This document shows positions 7,316 to 14,234 of a stretch of 30,316 nucleotides of DNA, in pieces (the stretch's first letter is position 1; the number at the start of each line of letters is the position of its first letter). The stretch spans positions 1 to 30,316 of the forward strand of contig DASZLR010000046.1 of assembly GCA_035552275.1 (NCBI GenBank), given 5' to 3'. Source of the stretch: DASVLX01 sp035552275 (GTDB lineage: Bacteria; Actinomycetota; Actinomycetes; Mycobacteriales; Pseudonocardiaceae). The notes below the pieces were generated by a model. The model did no database searches and was not told the origin of the DNA. It saw only the letters and a list, made by a program, of their open reading frames with translations. Made by a program: the position numbers and the translations under genes.

Positions 7316-9754
7316 GTGCCTTGGACACGACCGCGCGAGCGCGGGGTAGCACTGGTCGTCGCCGCGCTGGCGACCATGGGGGCGATCGCGGGATCGTCGG
7401 TCGGCTTGGCGGATGCCGCACCGAGTCCGGCCACTATCAGCGCAGTTCCGGTCGGGTCGCTGTTCACGCCGATGTCGCCCACCCGCGTGTTGGATACCCG
7501 GAACGGCACCGGCACGGGCGGCAAGGTCGCCCCGCTCGGGGCGTCCGGCTGGCTGGACCTCAACCTGTCCACCGACGTGCCGGCGGGCACGACGGCGGTG
7601 GTGCTGAACCTCACCGGGGTGAACCCGTCCACCGCGACCTACATCACCGCGCAGTCCGCCGATTCCGGCACGCCTGGGTCGTTCCCGGTGTCGAACCTGA
7701 ACCTGGTCCCGCACGAGGTCCGACCGAACCTGGTGACCGTGCAGGTCGGTTCCAGTCGGACCGTGCTGATCAGCAACTTCGCCGGGACCGTCGACCTGGT
7801 GGCCGATCTGGCCGGTTATTACGCGTCCGGCACCGGTGCCGGGTTCACCTCAATCCAGCCGACCCGGGTGCTGGACACCCGGTCCGGGACCGGCGTCGGC
7901 GGCACCATCGCACCCGTCGGCCCGCATGGCTCGATCGTGCTCGACCTGTCCGGCGCGGTACCGGCGTCCGCCACGGCGGTCACCCTCAATCTCACCGGGG
8001 TGGACCCGACTGTCGGCACGTTCGTCGTCGCCTGGCCGGACGGGCAGCCGCGGCCCACCGGCTCGAACCTGAACCTGGTGCCCGGCGAGATCTTGCCGAA
8101 CCTGGTGACCGTCGCGTTGGGTGTGGACCGCAAGATCGACCTGTACAACCTGAACGGCACCGTGGATCTGGTGGCCGATCTGGCCGGCTACTACGCCAGC
8201 GGCCAGGGCAACCCGTTCTACGCACTCACGCCGACTCGGGTGCTGGACACTCGGGACGCGGCCGGGCACTCGGTGAACCCGATCGGCCCCGCTGGCGTTC
8301 GGCTGGTGGACATGTCCGGCTGGCTGCCCGCCTCGGCCGTCGCGGCGGTGTTCAACCTGACCGGCACCAACACCACGGCGCGGACGTACGTCACCGCCTG
8401 GCCAGCTGGCGGTAGCAAGCCGAACGCCTCCAACCTGAACCTGGTGGCCGGTCAGACGGCGGCCAATCTCAGCACAGTGGCGCTGGGCGCGGGCGACACT
8501 CTGGACGTGGGCAATTTCCAGGGTGATGTCGACATCGTGATCGATTTGGCGGGGTACTTCGCGCCGCCGCTGGCGCCGTGCGCCAGCAACTGTGCGATTG
8601 CCTGGGGCACCAACGCCGCCGGCGTGTTGGGCAATGGCAGCACTGGTGGCATCGACATGACGCCGACCCAGGTGCCCGGCGTCTCGGGCCTGGCGTCGGT
8701 GTCCGCCGGCGGGCCGAGCTACGCGCTCGGCTCGGATGGAACCGTCTACGGCTGGGGCGGCGACAACGGCGGCGACGGACTCGGTGTGGGCAATACGCCC
8801 AATGGCTTGTCGCCCACGCCGGTGCCCATCGCCGGGTTGCCGAAGATCGTGCAACTGACCAGCGACTCCGTCGACGCCTACGCGGTCGACGTCAATCAAC
8901 AGGCGTGGGCATGGGGGCGTAACAACATCGGTCAACTCGGCGTCGGTAACTCCGCACCGGTCAGTCATCCGGTGCGGATCTCGCTGCCCGGCCCGGTGTC
9001 CACTGTGGCCGCCGGCAGCACCAACTACGCGTTGCTGACCAACGGCACCGTGTACGCCTGGGGCGACAACAGCTTCGGCCAGCTCGGCAACGGCACGATC
9101 ACGCCCGGCTGCAACGGAACGAACAGCCCGAGCTGCTACGTGAACAGCCCGCAGCAGGTGCCGGGCCTGACCGGCGTGGCGGCCCTGTACGCCGGGGGCA
9201 CCGTTTTCGCGGTCAAGACGGATGGGACGGTCTGGGCGTGGGGCAGCAACATCGAGGGTGAGTTGGGCATTGGCACAATGGGCGACCGAGGCTGCTACAG
9301 CGCGCCGAGCGCCGCCAACTGCGTGGCAACCCGTCCGGTTCAGGTGCCGGCACTCGCCGGGGTCACCACGATTACCGGCAACGGCGCGATGTTCGCGATG
9401 AAGTCGGACGGTTCGGTGCTGGGTTGGGGTGACAACACGTCCGGGTTGCTGAGTTTGGCTCCCCCATCGGATAACTGCGGGACCACTCCACCGGCGCAGG
9501 GATGCTACTTCTTGACGCCAGTCACCATTTCCGGCTTGTCCAACACCGCGGACATCTCGGCCGGCAGCGGATACTTGGTCGCTGCCAAGACGGACGGGAC
9601 CGTGTGGGATTGGGGCCAAACGCCCGAGGTGTTCCCGGGTGCCACTGGGTCGGGGCCGTGGCGCTACCTGCCGACCGAGATCGCCGGCCTGTCATCGGTG
9701 ACGAAGGTGTCCGCCGGCAACGGGTACATCCTGGCGCTGGCCACCAACCCGTAG
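7316..9754 (+). CDS. Secreted protein with three VLDTR repeats and a seven-bladed RCC1 propeller
   Basis: The 812-residue protein starts at GTG with a basic N-region and a hydrophobic signal core (VALVVAALATMGAIAG, cleavage near ADAA). Three VLDTR modules follow at about residues 50-172, 177-297 and 301-416, each ending DLAGYYA or DLAGYFA. A CASNC hinge at about 422 leads into an RCC1-type domain (about 428-812) with seven blade motifs: AWGTN, GWGGD, AWGRN, AWGDN, AWGSN, GWGDN and DWGQT. Most are preceded by DGTVYAW/DGTVWAW and followed by GQLGNGT-like text. Loops carry paired cysteines, consistent with disulfides outside the cell. RCC1 propellers are protein- or ligand-binding scaffolds, and no enzymatic residues are seen. 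It is divergent from the flippase operon, and a tRNA promoter lies downstream. The role is probably surface attachment or interaction (inference). Confidence 0.88.
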   Translation: MPWTRPRERGVALVVAALATMGAIAGSSVGLADAAPSPATISAVPVGSLFTPMSPTRVLDTRNGTGTGGKVAPLGASGWLDLNLSTDVPAGTTAVVLNLTGVNPSTATYITAQSADSGTPGSFPVSNLNLVPHEVRPNLVTVQVGSSRTVLISNFAGTVDLVADLAGYYASGTGAGFTSIQPTRVLDTRSGTGVGGTIAPVGPHGSIVLDLSGAVPASATAVTLNLTGVDPTVGTFVVAWPDGQPRPTGSNLNLVPGEILPNLVTVALGVDRKIDLYNLNGTVDLVADLAGYYASGQGNPFYALTPTRVLDTRDAAGHSVNPIGPAGVRLVDMSGWLPASAVAAVFNLTGTNTTARTYVTAWPAGGSKPNASNLNLVAGQTAANLSTVALGAGDTLDVGNFQGDVDIVIDLAGYFAPPLAPCASNCAIAWGTNAAGVLGNGSTGGIDMTPTQVPGVSGLASVSAGGPSYALGSDGTVYGWGGDNGGDGLGVGNTPNGLSPTPVPIAGLPKIVQLTSDSVDAYAVDVNQQAWAWGRNNIGQLGVGNSAPVSHPVRISLPGPVSTVAAGSTNYALLTNGTVYAWGDNSFGQLGNGTITPGCNGTNSPSCYVNSPQQVPGLTGVAALYAGGTVFAVKTDGTVWAWGSNIEGELGIGTMGDRGCYSAPSAANCVATRPVQVPALAGVTTITGNGAMFAMKSDGSVLGWGDNTSGLLSLAPPSDNCGTTPPAQGCYFLTPVTISGLSNTADISAGSGYLVAAKTDGTVWDWGQTPEVFPGATGSGPWRYLPTEIAGLSSVTKVSAGNGYILALATNP

Positions 9755-9851
9755 CCAACGCCGACGTGCTGTGCTGCCAGCCGCAGTGCTGATGATGTGC
9801 CCCTCGGGAGGAATGCCGTGAACCGGGCGACCGCCGGCCCACGTCCGGCCA

Positions 9852-9870
9852 ACCAGCCGTTTTGGCTGGT
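9852..9870. terminator. Small hairpin after the RCC1 gene, overlapping the tRNA -35 box
   Basis: ACCAGCC (9852-9858) and GGCTGGT (9864-9870) form a perfect 7-bp stem with a GTTTT loop. It lies about 100 bases after the RCC1 stop and covers the proposed -35 box of the tRNA-Ser promoter. It may terminate the RCC1 transcript, or the overlap may be chance. Confidence 0.45.
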
Positions 9871-9891
9871 CGAGGGCCGCTCTGCTAGCCT
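9862..9891 (+). promoter_or_regulatory. Candidate sigma-70-type promoter of tRNA-Ser(GGA)
   Basis: TTGGCT at 9862-9867 and TAGCCT at 9886-9891 are separated by 18 bases. The -10 box ends seven bases before the tRNA 5' nucleotide (9899), so transcription would start at or next to the mature 5' end. Confidence 0.55.
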
Positions 9892-9898
9892 CCCGGGC

Positions 9899-9988
9899 GG
9901 AGGATTCGCATAGTGGCCTAGTGCGCACGATTGGAAATCGTGTTGGGGATAAAACCCCTCGCGGGTTCAAATCCCGCATCCTCCGCCA
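9899..9988 (+). tRNA. tRNA-Ser (anticodon GGA)
   Basis: The acceptor stem GGAGGAT pairs with ATCCTCC, followed by discriminator G and an encoded CCA (9986-9988). The anticodon stem CACGA/TCGTG encloses the loop TTGGAAA, giving anticodon GGA at 9933-9935, which reads UCC and UCU. A long variable arm precedes GGTTCAAATCC, as expected for a class II serine tRNA. Confidence 0.96.
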
Positions 9989-9997
9989 CCAACGTCA

Positions 9998-10035
9998 CAC
10001 CTGGCCGGGCACCTTCAATGGTGGCCGGCCAGGTG
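9998..10035. terminator. Hairpin terminator between tRNA-Ser(GGA) and the convergent LOG gene
   Basis: CACCTGGCCGG (9998-10008) pairs perfectly with CCGGCCAGGTG (10025-10035). Inside it CACC/GGTG extends the stem past one G/G mismatch, leaving a TTCAAT loop. It sits ten bases after the tRNA and 20 bases before the stop of the opposing gene, so it could serve both directions. Confidence 0.7.
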
Positions 10036-10055
10036 CCGTTAGCGGGCGGTCCCGG

Positions 10056-10634
10056 CTACGGAGCCGGCGGCGACATGTCCGCCCAGGTGTGGCTCGGCGG
10101 CTGGTAGGCCACGCACCGGTCGAGCAGCCGGTCCAACTCCTCGTCCACGACCAGGATGTCGCGGAACCGCTGCTTCAGGAATCCCTCGCCGATCATGTGG
10201 TCCACGAAGCGCAGCAGGTGCTGGAAGTAGCCGCCGACGTCCAACAGCCCGATCGGCTTTTCGTGCAGGCCAAGCTGCGACCAGGTCCACGATTCGAACA
10301 TCTCGTCCATGGTGCCCGCGCCACCCGGCAGCGTGAGAAACGCGTCCGCCAGGTCGGCCATCAGCGCCTTGCGCTCGTGCAAGGTCGTCACCACATGCAG
10401 TTCGGTCAGCCGCTGGTGCCCGACCTCCCGATCCACCAGGTGCTGCGGGATCACGCCGACCACCTCGCCCCCAGCGGCGAGCGCACCGTCCGCGAGCGCG
10501 CCCATGGTGCCCACCCGGCCGCCGCCGTACACCACGGTGATGCCGCGCTCGGCCAAGGTCTGTCCGACCAAGCGGGCAGTCTCGCCGTACTTGCCGCGCC
10601 CCGGCGAGGAACCGCAGTACACACAGATTCGCAT
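10056..10634 (-). CDS. LOG family protein (TIGR00730-type nucleotide phosphoribohydrolase)
   Basis: The 192-residue Rossmann-fold protein begins MRICVYCGSSPG, the typical LOG N-terminus. It contains GGGRVGTMG (37-45), the HERK segment with catalytic Arg (about 87-89) and the signature PGGxGTxxE (residues 103-111, PGGAGTMDE). LOG enzymes hydrolyse the N-glycosidic bond of cytokinin riboside 5'-monophosphates and related nucleotides, such as AMP in some bacteria. In a free-living actinomycete the physiological substrate is uncertain. It stands alone between two serine tRNA genes, convergent with the first. Its upstream region carries the 3' end of tRNA-Ser(CGA), so its promoter lies in a gap of under 70 bases or it is read through from that tRNA. 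Confidence 0.9.
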   Translation of the reverse strand: MRICVYCGSSPGRGKYGETARLVGQTLAERGITVVYGGGRVGTMGALADGALAAGGEVVGVIPQHLVDREVGHQRLTELHVVTTLHERKALMADLADAFLTLPGGAGTMDEMFESWTWSQLGLHEKPIGLLDVGGYFQHLLRFVDHMIGEGFLKQRFRDILVVDEELDRLLDRCVAYQPPSHTWADMSPPAP

Positions 10635-10701
10635 TCCTCGACCCTACGGCCACCCGCCAACGAAAAGCCCAGGGGCGACAACACGTCACCCCTGGGCGAA
10701 A

Positions 10702-10791
10702 TGGCGGTAGCGGTGGGATTTGAACCCACGGAGGGCGTAAACCCTCACACGCTTTCGAGGCGTGCTCCTTAGGCCGCTCGGACACGCTACC
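10702..10791 (-). tRNA. tRNA-Ser (anticodon CGA)
   Basis: On the minus strand the acceptor GGTAGCG (10791-10785) pairs with CGCTACC, followed by discriminator G and encoded CCA. The anticodon stem CACGC/GCGTG encloses CTCGAAA, giving anticodon CGA (10757-10755), which reads UCG. A long variable arm and GGTTCAAATCC are present. Confidence 0.96.
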
Positions 10792-10798
10792 GCCGACG

Positions 10799-10804
10799 AG
10801 GGTA
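10799..10804 (-). promoter_or_regulatory. Candidate -10 box of tRNA-Ser(CGA)
   Basis: TACCCT on the minus strand ends seven bases before the tRNA 5' nucleotide, the same spacing as for tRNA-Ser(GGA). No convincing -35 box is seen. Confidence 0.45.
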
Positions 10805-10819
10805 CCGGATGCCGGCTCG

Positions 10820-11287
10820 TCACTCGGCGCGGTGGGTGGCGAAGAAGCCTTCGAGCAGGGCCGCGCATTCGTCGGCCAGCACTCCGCCGACCACCTGCGG
10901 CCGGTGGTTGAGTCTCCGATCCCGCACCACATCCCACAACGACCCGACCGCGCCCGTCTTCGGCTCCCAGGCGCCGAACACCACCCGTTCGATCCGGGCC
11001 AGCACCAGCGCGCCCGCGCACATCGTGCACGGTTCGACGGTCACCGCGAGCGTGCAGCCGGCCAGCCGCCAGCCGTCGCCGTGCCGGGCGGCCGCGGCTC
11101 GCAGCGCGAGGATCTCCGCGTGCGCGGTCGGATCGCCGAGCCGTTCCCGGGCGTTGGCGGCGCGGGCCAGCTCCACGCCGTCCGCGTCCAGCACCACGGC
11201 CCCGATGGGCACGTCCCGGTCCGACGTGTGCTGCCGGGCGGCGTCCAGGGCCGCCCGAATCAGTTCCTCGTCGTCAGCCACAACCAC
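10820..11287 (-). CDS. tadA: tRNA-specific adenosine deaminase TadA
   Basis: This zinc-dependent deaminase converts A34 to inosine in tRNA-Arg(ACG), which allows decoding of CGU, CGC and CGA. The 155-residue protein has the cytidine/adenosine deaminase active site: HAE at 56-58 (zinc His and catalytic Glu) and PCTMC at 86-90 (zinc Cys87 and Cys90). The length is normal for TadA. The start is GTG at 11287 or GTG at 11281; neither has a strong Shine-Dalgarno, and translation is probably coupled to the upstream gene, whose stop is nine bases away. Its substrate tRNA-Arg(ACG) is encoded in this same window at 25845-25917. Confidence 0.95.
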   Translation of the reverse strand: MVVADDEELIRAALDAARQHTSDRDVPIGAVVLDADGVELARAANARERLGDPTAHAEILALRAAAARHGDGWRLAGCTLAVTVEPCTMCAGALVLARIERVVFGAWEPKTGAVGSLWDVVRDRRLNHRPQVVGGVLADECAALLEGFFATHRAE

Positions 11288-11296
11288 CAGCGGCCG

Positions 11297-11782
11297 TTAC
11301 GACTCGATGCGATCGAGCAGTGCGCCGAACTCGTCGTCGAATCCACACCGCTGCGCGATCATCTGCAACTGCTCGTCCGGATACAGGTCCATCTCGTCCA
11401 CGATCACCTGGAGCTCCGGCGACGGCAGGCCGAGATCGGCCAGGATGGCGAGATCGCCCTCCGGCCACACCTCGTCGTCGTCCTCGTCGGGCGGCTCGAC
11501 CCGCAGCAGGTCGAGCACGTCGGCGGCCACGTCGTAGTCCAGCGCCGCCGCCGCGTCGGACAGCAGCAGCGCCACCCCGCCCGGCGTCGGCCGAAGCAGG
11601 ATGAAGAACTCCTCGTCCACCGCGAGCATCCCGAACGCCGCTCCGGTGGATCGGATCTGTCGCAACTCGGTGATCGCCGCGTCCAACTCGCCGAGTGCTG
11701 CCTCGTCCATCCGGGCACACCGCCATCGTCCGTCTTCACGGACGACGGACACCGCGAAGCCATCCGGCCTCTGCACTGCCAT
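11297..11782 (-). CDS. tRNA adenosine deaminase-associated protein
   Basis: This 161-residue soluble protein is encoded immediately upstream of tadA with a nine-base gap. It corresponds to the actinobacterial family annotated as tRNA adenosine deaminase-associated (Rv3753c-like in Mycobacterium, from memory). Visible features are WRCARMDEAALGELDAAITE near the N-terminus, a central LLLSDAAAALDYDVA segment, and a strongly acidic stretch PPDEDDDEVWPEGDLAIL followed by LGL. No catalytic motif is seen and its biochemical role is unknown. The ATG at 11782 has no Shine-Dalgarno, but TACGGT lies nine bases before it, so the mRNA may have a very short leader. The divergent amidohydrolase gene starts 126 bases away. 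Confidence 0.85.
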   Translation of the reverse strand: MAVQRPDGFAVSVVREDGRWRCARMDEAALGELDAAITELRQIRSTGAAFGMLAVDEEFFILLRPTPGGVALLLSDAAAALDYDVAADVLDLLRVEPPDEDDDEVWPEGDLAILADLGLPSPELQVIVDEMDLYPDEQLQMIAQRCGFDDEFGALLDRIES

Positions 11783-11908
11783 GCGCACACCGTATGCGCA
11801 GCGTCCACCGCCCGAAAGGCGGCCACCCGTCGGCGTCCTGCCCGCATCGGAGCCGGTGTCCGAATCCATGATCCGACGGTGGCCGGCGTTCGGTGTCAGT
11901 ATCAAGGG

Positions 11909-13156
11909 ATGACCGCGACCTCTCCACGCCGACCAGCGAAAACCCTCCTGCCCGAGCCGGAGGCCCGGTTCACCAGTTTGGTCGACGAGGCCCGTGGGCT
12001 CCAGCCGCGCACGGTGGCGCTGCGGCGTTCCGTGCATCGCCGCCCCGAACAGGGGCTGCACCTGCCGATCACCCAGGCGGCCGTGTTGCGGGCGCTGGAC
12101 GGGCTGCCGGTGCGGGTGAGCACCGGCCGGGAGCTCAGCTCGGTGATCGCGGTGCTGCCCGGCAGCCGGCCAGGTCCGGCGGTGCTGCTGCGCGCCGATA
12201 TGGACGCGCTGCCGCTGGTTGAGCGCACCGGTTTGGCCTTCGCCTCCGAGCACGCCGGCACCATGCACGCCTGCGGGCACGATATGCACGTCGCAATGCT
12301 GTCCGCCGCCGCCCGGCTGCTGTCCGCGCGCCAGGACGCGCTGGCCGGCCAGGTGGTGTTCATGTTCCAGCCGGGCGAGGAGGGCCACGGCGGAGCCCGG
12401 CAGATGATCGATGAGGGCGTGCTGGACATCGCCGGGCCGCGGGTGAGCAAGGCGTTCGCGCTGCACATCACCGCGACCACCCGATCGGGTGTGCTGGTCA
12501 GCCGCCCCGGCCCGATCATGGCGTCCTCGGACACCTTCGCCGTGTTGGTGCGCGGCCGGGGCGGGCACGGCGGCATGCCGCACGAGGCGCTGGACCCGGT
12601 GCCGGCCGCGGCGGCGATGGTCGGCGCGCTGCAGACGATGATCGCCCGCCGGGTGAACGTGGCCGAGCCGGCGGTGCTCACCATCGGCCGGATCGCCGCC
12701 GGCACCACCACGAACATCATTCCGGAGACCGCCGAGCTGATCGGCACCATCCGCACGTTGTCCGACGCCACCCGAACGCTGACCCAGGCCGAGTTGCACC
12801 GGGTCTGCGAGCACGTCGCGGCCGCCTACGGCTGCACGGCCGAGGTGACCGTCCAGTCGGGCTACCCGGTCACCGTCAACGATTCGGACCTCGGCCGGCA
12901 TGTCGTCGAGCTGGCCGGCGCCGTGCTCGGGCGCCGGCACGCCGAGCCGATGCCCGATCCGATCATGGGCGCGGAGGACTTTTCCTATGTCCTGGAACGG
13001 GTTCCGGGCGCGATGGCGTTCCTCGGCGCCTGCCCGCCCGGCGTCCGGCCGGAGCAGGCCGCGCCCAACCACTCGGACCAGGTGCTGTTCGACGAGTCGG
13101 CGATGGCCTACGGCGCGGCGCTGTACGCGGCGTTCGCGCTGGACACCCTGCGCTGA
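11909..13156 (+). CDS. M20 family amidohydrolase / metallopeptidase
   Basis: This 415-residue cytoplasmic enzyme is of the M20D amidohydrolase type (hippurate hydrolase, N-acyl-amino-acid or IAA-conjugate hydrolase). Motifs are LRADMDALPL (about 95-104), HACGHD (about 120-125, metal Cys and His), FQPGEEGHGGA (about 153-163, catalytic/metal Glu pair), FALHI (metal His), the dimerisation-lid segment GGHGGMPHEALDPV, and MGAEDFSYVL near the C-terminus. The substrate is probably an N-acylated amino acid, but the exact one cannot be read from sequence. The ATG is preceded directly by AAGGG, too close for a normal Shine-Dalgarno, so a leaderless or short-leader start is possible. It separates the tadA pair from tyrA. 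Its 3' end includes a 17-bp direct repeat that duplicates the stop region. Confidence 0.9.
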   Translation: MTATSPRRPAKTLLPEPEARFTSLVDEARGLQPRTVALRRSVHRRPEQGLHLPITQAAVLRALDGLPVRVSTGRELSSVIAVLPGSRPGPAVLLRADMDALPLVERTGLAFASEHAGTMHACGHDMHVAMLSAAARLLSARQDALAGQVVFMFQPGEEGHGGARQMIDEGVLDIAGPRVSKAFALHITATTRSGVLVSRPGPIMASSDTFAVLVRGRGGHGGMPHEALDPVPAAAAMVGALQTMIARRVNVAEPAVLTIGRIAAGTTTNIIPETAELIGTIRTLSDATRTLTQAELHRVCEHVAAAYGCTAEVTVQSGYPVTVNDSDLGRHVVELAGAVLGRRHAEPMPDPIMGAEDFSYVLERVPGAMAFLGACPPGVRPEQAAPNHSDQVLFDESAMAYGAALYAAFALDTLR

Positions 13157-13196
13157 ACCGGTTGGCCCCAATCGTTGGACCCTGCGCTGAACCGGT
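13146..13196 (+). repeat. 17-bp direct repeat duplicating the amidohydrolase stop region
   Basis: CCCTGCGCTGAACCGGT occurs at 13146-13162, where it includes the TGA stop, and again exactly at 13180-13196, with a 17-base spacer. It looks like a local duplication of the gene end. Confidence 0.85.
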
Positions 13197-13222
13197 CGCC
13201 AGCACGCGGAAGGATGGTCGGC

Positions 13223-14197
13223 GTGCGTGACGTGTGCGTGCTCGGTCTCGGCCTGATCGGCGGTTCGGTGCTGCGGGCGGCGGTGGCCGCCGGCGTCCCG
13301 GCGTGGGGCGCCTCCGGCACGTCTTCGGCCGCGGCGGCCACCGCCGACGGCTACGACGTGGACACCACGGCCGGCGCGCTTCGGCGGGCCGCCGACCGGG
13401 ATGCCCTGGTGGTGCTGGCGGTGCCGTTGACCGCCACCGAGCAGGTGCTGCGGCAGATCGCCGCGGTCGCGCCGCGCTGCCGGCTGACCGATGTGGTGAG
13501 CGTCAAGGCCCCGGTCGCCGACCTGGTCCGCCGGCTGCTGCCGGACGCCCGGTATGTCGGCGGGCACCCGATGGCCGGCACCGCCGAATCGGGCTGGCCG
13601 GCCGGCTCGGCCACTCTCTTCCGGGACGCTGCCTGGGTGGTGCTCACCGAGAACCACCTCGACGGCGAGCTCCGCGAGGTCTGGCTCGATGTTGTCCAAC
13701 TCGCCCTGGACACTGGCGCGCACGTCGTGCCCGTGTCCGCCGCCGACCACGACGCGGCGGTCGCCCGGATCTCCCACCTGCCGCATGTGCTGGCGGCCGT
13801 GCTGGCCTCGGTCGGCGCGGACGGCGGCCCGCTCGCGCTGGCGCTGGCCGCCGGCTCGTTCGCGGACGCCACCCGGGTCGCCGGCACCAATCCCGAGCTG
13901 GTCCGCGCGATGTGCGAGGGGAACCGGTCGGAGCTGCTGGCGGCGGTGGACGACACGCTCGGCCGGCTGGGTGCGGCGCGGGGCGCGCTCGCCTCGACCG
14001 GATCGCTACGCGCCACCCTGCACGACGGCCATCGGGGCCGGCTGGCGCTGGACGCGGCCCGCGCGGCGAACCGCAAGCGGCTGGACGTCGAGCTGGCGGC
14101 CGAGGGCGCGTTCACTCAGTTGGCTGAACTCGGCGGGCGTGGCGGCCGGATCGTGGCCCTGGACGGGTCGATCGCCGCCGTCGACGTGCCGGCCTGA
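13223..14197 (+). CDS. tyrA: Prephenate dehydrogenase
   Basis: TyrA oxidatively decarboxylates prephenate to 4-hydroxyphenylpyruvate in tyrosine synthesis. The 324-residue protein starts with the NAD-binding glycine loop GLGLIGGSVLRA (8-19). It continues with VVLAVPL, TDVVSVKAPV and the family signature GGHPMAGTAESGWPA (about 112-126), then ISHLPHVLAAVLA in the helical dimerisation domain. GTG at 13223 is chosen because GGAAGGA lies eight bases upstream; the in-frame ATG at 13214 overlaps that ribosome-binding site. No ACT domain is visible at the short C-terminus. It is next to the tadA pair, as in other actinomycetes, and convergent with the following gene. Confidence 0.93.
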   Translation: MRDVCVLGLGLIGGSVLRAAVAAGVPAWGASGTSSAAAATADGYDVDTTAGALRRAADRDALVVLAVPLTATEQVLRQIAAVAPRCRLTDVVSVKAPVADLVRRLLPDARYVGGHPMAGTAESGWPAGSATLFRDAAWVVLTENHLDGELREVWLDVVQLALDTGAHVVPVSAADHDAAVARISHLPHVLAAVLASVGADGGPLALALAAGSFADATRVAGTNPELVRAMCEGNRSELLAAVDDTLGRLGAARGALASTGSLRATLHDGHRGRLALDAARAANRKRLDVELAAEGAFTQLAELGGRGGRIVALDGSIAAVDVPA

Positions 14198-14219
14198 CGA
14201 CTGAGTGCCCGCCAACCGG

Positions 14220-14234
14220 CCCGGTCAGCCCGGG
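14220..14234. terminator. Short hairpin between convergent genes
   Basis: CCCGG, loop TCAGC, then CCGGG: a 5-bp GC stem in the 37-base gap between the tyrA stop and the stop of the convergent glycolipid-binding-like gene. No T-tract follows. Confidence 0.4.

Noticed and set aside
9818..9913. Small 31-codon frame starting with GTG after a GGGAGG sequence
   Set aside because: It runs into the tRNA-Ser(GGA) gene and overlaps its promoter; no conserved motif is present.
11896..11910. 14-base match (CAGTATCAAGGGAT) between the amidohydrolase upstream region and bases near 22386-22400
   Set aside because: Chance is not excluded at this length in 30 kb, and the second copy is not placed similarly relative to a start codon.
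13214..13222. ATG at 13214 as the tyrA start
   Set aside because: It overlaps the GGAAGGA ribosome-binding site, which is properly spaced for GTG at 13223.
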